A stretch of 28,657 nt of DNA from Cyclobacteriaceae bacterium. Lineage in GTDB: Bacteria > Bacteroidota > Bacteroidia > Cytophagales > Cyclobacteriaceae. Of the stretch, positions 22,981 through 28,657 are shown in pieces. Location: the NCBI GenBank assembly GCA_028289505.1, contig JANQPK010000449.1, positions 1 to 28,657 of the forward strand, read 5' to 3'. Each line of letters opens with the position of its first letter. Position 1 is the first letter of the stretch. Under the pieces are notes generated by a model. The model did not search any database. It was not told the DNA's origin and saw nothing but the letters and a program-made list of their open reading frames with translations. The translations under genes and the position numbers were made by a program.

Positions 22981-24366
22981 ATGAGCGCCAAGCTCCCATT
23001 TTTTGTGGTTCTGGCCATGTTTTTCACACTCAGTGGTAAGGGACAAAAGCAGTATCAGCAAATCCCTGAGAAAACCAGAATCCTGTTTCTTTTAGATGGA
23101 TCCGGCAGTATGCTGGGTAATTGGGAGGGAACCACCCGTATGGGTGCAGCTAAAAGACTCTTATCCGATCTTATAGATTCATTAAGAGAGAATACCCAGG
23201 TTGAGTTGGCACTGAGAGTTTACGGACATCAATACCACCGGCGTCTTCAGAATTGTAAGGATACCAAACTGGAAGTGGGATTTAGAAGGGACAATCACGA
23301 TGCCATAATCAGCAAGTTAAAAGTGATTAAACCACAGGGTACTACACCTATCTCCTATTCTCTACAGGAACTGCAAAAGGACTTCCCAGATGACCCCTCA
23401 TTTAGGAATATTGTTATCATCATTACGGATGGGTTGGAATCGTGCGATGGAGATCCTTGCGAGGTTTCAAGATCTCTGCAGAAGAAGCAGATATTTCTAA
23501 GGCCTTTTGTGATAGGCCTGGGAATGAACAAGAGCTTTGACCAACAGTTTAATTGTCTGGGACGATTCTTCGATGCCACTAACGTTAAAGATTTTCATCA
23601 GGTACTTAATCAGACACTAGAGCAAACACTAGATCGAACAACATTAAGTGTCGAACTGCTGGATCACCAAGACGCGCCTACCGAATCAGATTTGGATGTA
23701 ACCTTCCTGAATCATGTAACCGGGCAATCAGCATTTGAATTTGTACACTACCGTGACCGCAATGGTAGACCGGACAGTGTTGTTATAGACCCGGTATTAC
23801 TGTATGACGTGGTGGCCAATACCATACCACCAGTGGCAAAAAGAAAGGTACAATTGAAAGGTGGTGAACACAATGTTATAACGCTGAATACACCCCAGGG
23901 CACCATGAGCATCAACCAAAAGAATTCCAGTGAATATGGAGGGCCAGTTCAGACTCTGGTAAGAGGAAGCGGTAATCCATCGATTATAAATGTGCATCGG
24001 ATGTCAGAGAAAGTAAAATACTTAACGGGTTCCTATGATCTGGAAATTCTAACTACTCCAAGGATTCGTAAAAAGGTAACGATTGCCCATAAACAAACTT
24101 ACTCCCTGGAGATACCCGCTCCAGGAGTAGTTAATATCAATACCAATGTACCAGGATATGGAACTCTTTTTGAAGTGAATTCAGAAGGGAACCAACGTTG
24201 GCTACTCAACCTTGATGGTCAGGTGCGAAAAGCTATGGCCATTCAGCCAGGATTATACAAATTGGTATTCCGCGCTGAAAATGCAAAAGGTAGTAAGTTT
24301 ACAGAGATATACGACTTTGAAATTAAATCAGGCATCACCAAGAACATAAATTTATTCGGAAAATGA
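22981..24366 (+). CDS. Exported VWA-domain protein lying between transketolase halves
   Basis: This 461-residue protein has a short N-terminal hydrophobic segment (about 5-20) that looks like a signal peptide. Residues 32-215 form a von Willebrand A domain with a complete MIDAS: DGSGS (D39, S41, S43), T121/T122 in QGTTP, and D150 in TDG. C155 and C160 (ESCDGDPC) may form a disulfide, as in related VWA proteins. The remaining 240 residues hold beta-rich segments without a recognised domain. VWA-MIDAS domains bind protein partners through a metal; the target is unknown. Its stop overlaps the transketolase C-half start (ATGA), so translation is coupled. No direct link to sugar metabolism is evident. 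Confidence 0.85.
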   Translation: MSAKLPFFVVLAMFFTLSGKGQKQYQQIPEKTRILFLLDGSGSMLGNWEGTTRMGAAKRLLSDLIDSLRENTQVELALRVYGHQYHRRLQNCKDTKLEVGFRRDNHDAIISKLKVIKPQGTTPISYSLQELQKDFPDDPSFRNIVIIITDGLESCDGDPCEVSRSLQKKQIFLRPFVIGLGMNKSFDQQFNCLGRFFDATNVKDFHQVLNQTLEQTLDRTTLSVELLDHQDAPTESDLDVTFLNHVTGQSAFEFVHYRDRNGRPDSVVIDPVLLYDVVANTIPPVAKRKVQLKGGEHNVITLNTPQGTMSINQKNSSEYGGPVQTLVRGSGNPSIINVHRMSEKVKYLTGSYDLEILTTPRIRKKVTIAHKQTYSLEIPAPGVVNINTNVPGYGTLFEVNSEGNQRWLLNLDGQVRKAMAIQPGLYKLVFRAENAKGSKFTEIYDFEIKSGITKNINLFGK

Positions 24367-25316
24367 CAAAATATACTTTCACTGAAAAACAAGACACACG
24401 ATCTGGTTTTGGAGCAGGCTTACTTGAACTAGGACGTACAAACTCCAAAGTAGTGGCGCTGTGCGCTGATCTTACCGGCTCTCTAAAAATGGGCGATTTC
24501 AAAAAAGAGTTTCCAGACCGATTTTTTCAAGTGGGTATTGCAGAGGCTAATATGATGGGTTTAGCTGCAGGTATGAGTATCAACGGGCTAATTCCTTTTA
24601 CCGGGACCTTTGCTAACTTCTCTACCGGTCGGGTATATGATCAGATCAGGCAATCCATTGCCTATTCCGAAAAAAATGTGAAAATCTGCGCATCTCATGC
24701 TGGAGTAACACTTGGTGAAGATGGCGCTACCCATCAAATACTGGAAGACTTGGGGATGATGAAAATGCTTCCCAATATGACGGTGATTAATCCTTGTGAT
24801 TTCAATCAAACCAAAGCCGCTACTATTGCCATTGCCGACCATCATGGACCGGTTTACCTGCGATTTGGGCGTCCTAAAGTACCGATTTTTACTCCCGATG
24901 ATCAACAATTCGAAATAGGTAGAGCCATCAGGTTTACCGAGGGCCATGACGTAAGTATTTTCGCAACCGGCCACCTTTTATGGCATGCCATAGAAGCAGA
25001 GGCAAAGTTGGCCGACCAGGGTATCAGTGCTGAAGTGATCAATATACATACCATTAAACCCCTAGATCAGCAGGCTGTATTGGCTTCAATTTCCAAAACT
25101 AAATGTGCGGTTTCCGCTGAAGAGCATCAATTAAATGGAGGCCTTGGTGATAGTATTGCACAATTATTAGCGAGGACTCAACCAACCCCTCTGGAAATGG
25201 TAGGAGTGGATGATCAATTTGGTGAAAGCGGTAAACCCGCGGACTTAATGGAAAAATATGGTTTAAGTACCAATGACATATTTGAGGCAGTTCTAAAAGT
25301 TCTGGAACGCAAATAG
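24363..25316 (+). CDS. Transketolase, C-terminal (pyrimidine-binding) subunit
   Basis: This 317-residue partner of the N-terminal half is separated from it by a VWA gene, whose stop it overlaps by 4 bp. It shows ALCADLTGS (32-40), then QVGIAEANMMGLAAGM (56-71) with the catalytic Glu61 that activates thiamine diphosphate. It also has SHAGVTLGEDGATHQ, YLRFGRPKVP and a C-terminal GFG-type domain (EEHQLNGGLGDSIAQLL). The two subunits should form an alpha2beta2 enzyme. A similar dehydrogenase E1-beta or DXS half is unlikely given the transketolase-type N half in the same run. A weak hairpin follows the stop. Confidence 0.94.
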   Translation: MTKYTFTEKQDTRSGFGAGLLELGRTNSKVVALCADLTGSLKMGDFKKEFPDRFFQVGIAEANMMGLAAGMSINGLIPFTGTFANFSTGRVYDQIRQSIAYSEKNVKICASHAGVTLGEDGATHQILEDLGMMKMLPNMTVINPCDFNQTKAATIAIADHHGPVYLRFGRPKVPIFTPDDQQFEIGRAIRFTEGHDVSIFATGHLLWHAIEAEAKLADQGISAEVINIHTIKPLDQQAVLASISKTKCAVSAEEHQLNGGLGDSIAQLLARTQPTPLEMVGVDDQFGESGKPADLMEKYGLSTNDIFEAVLKVLERK

Positions 25317-25333
25317 TCCCTAATTTTGAGGGA
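25317..25333 (+). terminator. Weak stem-loop after the transketolase C half
   Basis: TCCCT (25317-25321) and AGGGA (25329-25333) can pair around a 7-nt loop directly after the stop codon. The stem is short and followed by TACTTGG, so it may only reduce read-through into the PD40-OmpA gene 36 bp downstream. Confidence 0.2.
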
Positions 25334-25352
25334 TACTTGGTTTAGTTTATTT

Positions 25353-26894
25353 ATGAGAACTGACAGGTTATCCTTCTTATTGGTCATTGCTTTCAGTATC
25401 AGTGCTTATGCCCAGCATAGTGAATCCTGGCCGCATCCCGCCGGCAGCAAGGAAAACTTGGGCATTAGTATAAACTCCCAATATACTGAGACCAAACCGG
25501 TGATTTCTGCGGATGGCAACACGCTGTATTTTTGCCGACAGAACCATCCGAAAAATGTCCGGGGCAAACAAGACCAACAGGACATTTACTACAGCGAGCA
25601 TGTTGAGGGTAAATGGTCAGAAGCAACTAACATTGGATGGCCTTTGAATGACCAGCACCCTAATGGGATCAGTTCTGTTTCCCCGGATGGGAATAGCGTT
25701 TTGCTAATAAATGAGTATATCAGCGGGGGCTATATGAAACCTGGAGTATCGATATCGCATCGGACTGGAAATAAGTGGTCATTTCCAGAGAAGTTGGTAA
25801 TTGAAAACTTCTATAATTTCAGTCCGTATGTAGACTATTTCCTGTCAGCGGATAACAAAGTACTATTAATGTCTATTCAACGGCGAGATGGATATGGAGA
25901 TCAGGATCTTTACGTTAGTTTTTACCACCATGAAAAATGGCAGGAACCTATAAACTTGGGACTGGTTGTGAACACCGCAGGCGCAGATTTTGCCCCTTTT
26001 CTAGCTGCCGACGGAAAGACACTGTATTTCGCCTCCGAGGGGCACCGGGGTTTTGGAGGTAGCGATATTTTCTACAGTAAAAGACTTGATGATAGCTGGA
26101 GCAATTGGTCCAAACCAATTAATCTGGGATCTGCAGTCAATTCTAAAACCTGGGACGCCTATTATTCGATTTCTGCCAAAGGTGATTATGCCTACTTTGT
26201 ATCCAGTAATAAACAAAATGGATCAAAGGATATTTATCGTATACAATTACCGGATCAACTGCGTCCGGATCCGGTAGTACTGGTAAAAGGTAAGGTGCTG
26301 AATGCGAATACCAATGAGCCAATTCTTGCCTCAGTGGTGTTAAAAGATGATAAAACGCCCTTCACTCATGGTGTGGCCAGATCAGACCCCGAAAGTGGGA
26401 CCTTCAAGATTATCGTTCCTAAAGGAGGTGCCTACAACTTCCAGGCGGAGATTGACGGATACTTAGCACTTTCCAAATCAATCAGCCTCAGCGAGACTAA
26501 TCGATATACAGAGCTAAAGCAAGACCTGTACGTGGTTCCTTTAACCGAAGGGCAGAAAATTCCCCTGAACAACATATTCTTCGTGCGCAGTCAAGCAGAA
26601 CTTTTGCCTCAGTCTTACCAAGAATTAGATCAATTAGTGGCTATAATGAAACGACACGCTACCATTAAGATTGAGCTAGGTGGGCATACCGATAACCTGG
26701 GCCAAGCGTCACTCAATCTGGACCTTTCCTTACGCAGAGTTGACGCAGTTAAGCAATATTTGGTAGCAAATGGTATTGAAGGCAGTAGACTATCAACTAA
26801 GGGGTATGGCGATACCCAGCCAGTGGCTCGTAATGATCGCGAACTTGACCGCCGTCGTAATCGACGGGTGGAGTTCACTATATTGAGCTTGTAG
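25353..26894 (+). CDS. PD40 beta-propeller/OmpA-like outer-membrane protein
   Basis: The protein has 513 residues from ATG 25353. A TTG at 25326 is in frame, but the ATG gives the signal peptide MRTDRLSFLLVIAFSISAYA. About 270 residues of PD40-type propeller repeats follow (KPVISADGNTLYF, SVSPDGNSVLL, PFLAADGKTLYFASEG with GGSDIFYSK). Next comes a carboxypeptidase-regulatory-like sandwich (KGKVLNANTNEPILASVVL), and then an OmpA C-terminal peptidoglycan-binding domain (GGHTDNLGQASLN, LSTKGYGDTQP, RRRNRRVEF). This architecture is common in Bacteroidota envelopes, where it links the outer membrane to murein, sometimes with gliding or type IX secretion genes. It is the last gene of the run beginning with FAH. 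Confidence 0.9.
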   Translation: MRTDRLSFLLVIAFSISAYAQHSESWPHPAGSKENLGISINSQYTETKPVISADGNTLYFCRQNHPKNVRGKQDQQDIYYSEHVEGKWSEATNIGWPLNDQHPNGISSVSPDGNSVLLINEYISGGYMKPGVSISHRTGNKWSFPEKLVIENFYNFSPYVDYFLSADNKVLLMSIQRRDGYGDQDLYVSFYHHEKWQEPINLGLVVNTAGADFAPFLAADGKTLYFASEGHRGFGGSDIFYSKRLDDSWSNWSKPINLGSAVNSKTWDAYYSISAKGDYAYFVSSNKQNGSKDIYRIQLPDQLRPDPVVLVKGKVLNANTNEPILASVVLKDDKTPFTHGVARSDPESGTFKIIVPKGGAYNFQAEIDGYLALSKSISLSETNRYTELKQDLYVVPLTEGQKIPLNNIFFVRSQAELLPQSYQELDQLVAIMKRHATIKIELGGHTDNLGQASLNLDLSLRRVDAVKQYLVANGIEGSRLSTKGYGDTQPVARNDRELDRRRNRRVEFTILSL

Positions 26895-27064
26895 ATGCCT
26901 AATCAAATAATAAGATTACCAGATGTTGCCCTGCAGGCAAAACCCAAGCTCTAAACCTTCAAACCCCAACAAAGGTGCTAAATGCCAAACACCAAACTTC
27001 AATAGCTGACAATTCTAACCTTCCTACATGCTCAAGCCAGTAACTAGTATCAAGCAACCTACCA
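26895..27064. other. 170-bp convergent gap with AC-rich imperfect repeats
   Basis: No gene is seen between the OmpA-like gene and the convergent SRAP gene. A small inverted repeat (TTGCC at 26926-26930, GGCAA at 26936-26940) is followed by an A/C-rich stretch to about 27000 with imperfect CAAAC and CTAAA motifs. It looks like a decayed simple-sequence array and may end transcription from both sides, but no clear terminator is visible. Confidence 0.4.
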
Positions 27065-27808
27065 TTAGAAAAGGCTTCCCTGCTGACTACTAAGTTCCGG
27101 ATAGTTACGAGGCTCCATGATTTTCGGAATATTCCCCGGATATAGCTTACCGCGCAAACGGTCTACGGTATAATCTTTTAGCAATTCCTCCGGATAGGCA
27201 CATATAAGCCCCATTACCTCTGAAGGCATTAGAGAGGTATCCAGCCAATCTTGGTAGCTCTCCTCTCTCACAATATAGGGCATCCGTTGACCTTCTGATG
27301 CCTTGGGCCTATTGTGTATCCAGGCCATCCTGGGGTTGGGATCGGTTGTCACTACCGAAACTGTATTTCTTACTAGATCTCCATGGTGCCAAGTATCCCA
27401 GATGCCGCCCAAGGCCATGGCGTGACCACTTTTATTCTGGATGAAGAATGGAAATGACATGTTTTCCTTCCAATGATGATCGTAGAATCCATCTACTAAT
27501 ACCAGACATCTCCTGGAAGATGCTGATTTTTTAAATGAAGGCTTTTCAAATAGGGTATTATCTCGAGCGTTCAAGGTGGCGTTCCTAATACTGTTGGCTT
27601 TTTCTGGATCCTTGACCCAGGCAGGTATTAAACCCCAGGAAAAGAGTTGAATCAGGTTGGATGCTTCATTGGTAATTACCGGAAGCTCCATATGGTCGAA
27701 TCCATTACTATGATACATGGGAGCAAAGGGCACATCACCGTATTCGGCGCCAAAGCGTTTTTCGTAATACTCGATCTTTCTGGTCAGATAAGCTACATCG
27801 TAACACAT
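27065..27808 (-). CDS. SOS response-associated peptidase (SRAP/YedK-HMCES family)
   Basis: This 247-residue protein should cross-link to abasic sites in single-stranded DNA through Cys2 (MCYD) and so shield them. Family features are FSWGLIPAW (56-64), NARDNTLFEKPSFK (80-93), RRCLVLVDGFY (99-109) and the active-site His165 in WIHNRP, followed by RMPYIV. The position after GFY, usually Glu (E105 of E. coli YedK), is Asp110 here (codon 27479-27481), a conservative change in a catalytic residue. The initiator Met must be removed to expose Cys2. It is a single gene, convergent with the OmpA-like gene and divergent from an unknown gene. No LexA-type box was recognised. Confidence 0.9.
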   Translation of the reverse strand: MCYDVAYLTRKIEYYEKRFGAEYGDVPFAPMYHSNGFDHMELPVITNEASNLIQLFSWGLIPAWVKDPEKANSIRNATLNARDNTLFEKPSFKKSASSRRCLVLVDGFYDHHWKENMSFPFFIQNKSGHAMALGGIWDTWHHGDLVRNTVSVVTTDPNPRMAWIHNRPKASEGQRMPYIVREESYQDWLDTSLMPSEVMGLICAYPEELLKDYTVDRLRGKLYPGNIPKIMEPRNYPELSSQQGSLF

Positions 27809-27852
27809 GAAATATGGACTTTCTGAAAATTAGCAAAAAACTGATATTTGAT

Positions 27853-27873
27853 AATACTATTTATTTTAGTATT
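27853..27873. promoter_or_regulatory. Small AT-rich dyad between SRAP and the unknown gene
   Basis: AATACTA (27853-27859) and TAGTATT (27867-27873) pair perfectly around a 7-nt loop within the 84-bp divergent gap. It could be an operator serving both genes or just AT-rich promoter sequence. Confidence 0.2.
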
Positions 27874-27892
27874 TACTATTTTTATTGTCATT

Positions 27893-28384
27893 ATGGAATT
27901 ACAATGCTTTGCAGATAATACCGACTCTCTACTGATTAGTGTTAAAGATGTAGTGCTACGTTGTGATCTGCATCAGCGCTATATAGACCACCTTTATCTT
28001 CATCGCCATTCTCATCAAAGGGTACTCAAATCTAAGCGGTTACACACTATATTAGATTACGACAAAGAACGATTACTACAAGATACTAATATACTGATTC
28101 GTGACTTCACAATCCCTAGCTATCACATTACCAATGTATACCGTCATGACCGTAATGATCGCTTTGTTTTATTGGAAACTCGGAGTAAGCGTCTGGAATT
28201 AGATAAAGAACTTAATGGATTAAGAGACCGTTCCACTCGCACCTACAATAATATGTACAGGCGTAAGCCAGATAACTATTACAAGGGAACCATAGTAAAG
28301 GAATACCAACGAATCTTAAAAGAGATTCAAAGTACCTTCAGGTTGACCTTACGTACTATTCAACGTAATCAGCATAATCTTTGA
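27893..28384 (+). CDS. Unknown basic protein coupled to a downstream exonuclease
   Basis: The protein has 163 residues from ATG 27893. An in-frame TTG at 27848 would add a hydrophobic stretch, but it lies in the AT-rich promoter gap, so I prefer the ATG. I recognise no domain. The protein is rich in Arg, Lys, His and Tyr, with many RxxR-type pairs and probable long helices at both ends. Basic composition and the setting suggest nucleic-acid binding, but this is only inference. Its TGA shares one base with the ATG of the following DnaQ-like exonuclease (TGATG), so the two are translationally coupled. The His/Tyr-rich start (LHQRYIDHLYLHRHSHQR) is distinctive and could help find relatives. Confidence 0.65.
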   Translation: MELQCFADNTDSLLISVKDVVLRCDLHQRYIDHLYLHRHSHQRVLKSKRLHTILDYDKERLLQDTNILIRDFTIPSYHITNVYRHDRNDRFVLLETRSKRLELDKELNGLRDRSTRTYNNMYRRKPDNYYKGTIVKEYQRILKEIQSTFRLTLRTIQRNQHNL

Positions 28385-28657
28385 TGTACGCAATAGTTGA
28401 TCTTGAAACCACTGGAGGATTTGCACTGCGAAATAGGGTTACAGAAGTGGCTATTTATCGTTTTGATGGTTGCCAGGTTCTGGATGAATTTCACAGTTTG
28501 GTAAACCCTGAAAGACCGATACCCACTTTTATCACCCAACTAACAGGTATCTCCAATGATATGGTATCCTCAGCACCAACTTTCAAAGATATTGCCTCAG
28601 AAATTGATGAGTTCACCAAAAATCATATTCTAGTAGCACACAACGCAGGGTTTGACT
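28384..28657 (+). CDS. DnaQ-like exonuclease, N-terminal part
   Basis: The gene starts at ATG 28384 and runs off the right edge after 91 codons. It opens MYAIVDLETTGG, the Exo I motif of DEDDh exonucleases (D6, E8), followed by VNPERPIPTFITQLTGIS and then Exo II AHNAGFD at the last residues. Many Bacteroidota proteins with this start carry a C-terminal GIY-YIG (UvrC-like) nuclease domain, but that part lies outside the window. It is translationally coupled to the preceding unknown basic protein through a one-base TGATG overlap. It differs from the ExoX-like exonuclease at 13754. Confidence 0.88.
   Translation, partial: MYAIVDLETTGGFALRNRVTEVAIYRFDGCQVLDEFHSLVNPERPIPTFITQLTGISNDMVSSAPTFKDIASEIDEFTKNHILVAHNAGFD

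Noticed and set aside
24588..24974. 128-codon open frame antisense to the transketolase C half
   Set aside because: It is a shadow of a conserved gene, with no family features or promoter.
22100..25316. Transketolase as a single gene broken by an insertion
   Set aside because: Each half has its own start, stop and complete domain as in normal two-gene transketolases; there are no insertion-sequence ends or target duplications around the VWA gene.
27848..27892. TTG start adding a hydrophobic N-terminus to the unknown basic protein
   Set aside because: The extra codons lie in an AT-rich gap with a dyad; their hydrophobicity is what any T-rich sequence gives, so the ATG at 27893 is preferred.
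1..28657. tRNA or rRNA genes, or mobile elements
   Set aside because: No T-arm-like GGTTCGAATCC motifs with flanking stems, no rRNA-like conserved stretches and no transposase, integrase or terminal inverted repeats were seen by reading; a covariance-model scan was not possible here.

Overview
The window looks like chromosomal DNA from a pigmented member of the Bacteroidota, probably the Cytophagia. The evidence is a carotenoid cluster with a CruF-like hydratase and a CrtY-type cyclase, a split (two-gene) transketolase, PD40/OmpA and LytM envelope proteins, a DUF151 nuclease with a UVR tail, an almost complete absence of Shine-Dalgarno sequences, and a few TAnnTTTG-like promoter elements. No tRNA, rRNA, CRISPR array, transposase, integrase or phage gene was seen. 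Most genes are ordinary core functions in tight runs.

Layout. 1-2525 (+): 3' end of a phytoene desaturase, a CruF-like protein and a lycopene cyclase, with overlapping genes. 2535-3449 (-): a SiaB-like kinase and SiaC-like phosphoprotein pair. 3634-5310 (-): POT peptide transporter, divergent from a CNT nucleoside transporter at 5459-6877 (+). 6880-9240 (-): etfB-etfA followed by a bifunctional nuclease. 9355-11912 (-): dnaB followed by a medium-chain reductase. 11913-12369: a 457-bp non-coding region. 12370-16805 (+): Mpl-type Mur ligase, an ExoX-like exonuclease and a fused trehalose-6-phosphate synthase/phosphatase. 16795-19373 (-): an unknown secreted or membrane protein and a GH15 hydrolase. 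19568-26894 (+): a FAH-family enzyme, an M23 peptidase, transketolase N half, a VWA protein, transketolase C half and a PD40-OmpA protein. 27065-27808 (-): an SRAP protein. 27893-28657 (+): an unknown basic protein joined to the start of a DnaQ-like exonuclease.

Most notable region. The dnaB/mpl intergenic region (11913-12369) holds two perfect TTATCCACA DnaA boxes and three one-mismatch boxes, all in the same orientation. It also holds a G-rich tandem array with quadruplex potential and a pyrimidine-rich array of eight 7-mers. Gene orientation switches here: 8 of 12 genes to the left are on the minus strand and 11 of 14 to the right are on the plus strand, so most point away from it. This fits a replication origin, or at least DnaA control of dnaB. 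It is an inference that a genome-wide skew plot could settle.

Other points of interest. A secreted VWA-domain gene sits between the two halves of transketolase and overlaps the second half by ATGA. The SiaB/SiaC pair has no SiaA phosphatase or SiaD cyclase beside it. The SRAP protein has Asp where the family usually has a catalytic Glu. The M23 peptidase must start on a non-ATG codon inside the upstream gene. The fused trehalose synthase lies near a GH15 enzyme, so trehalose or storage-glucan turnover is probably grouped here.
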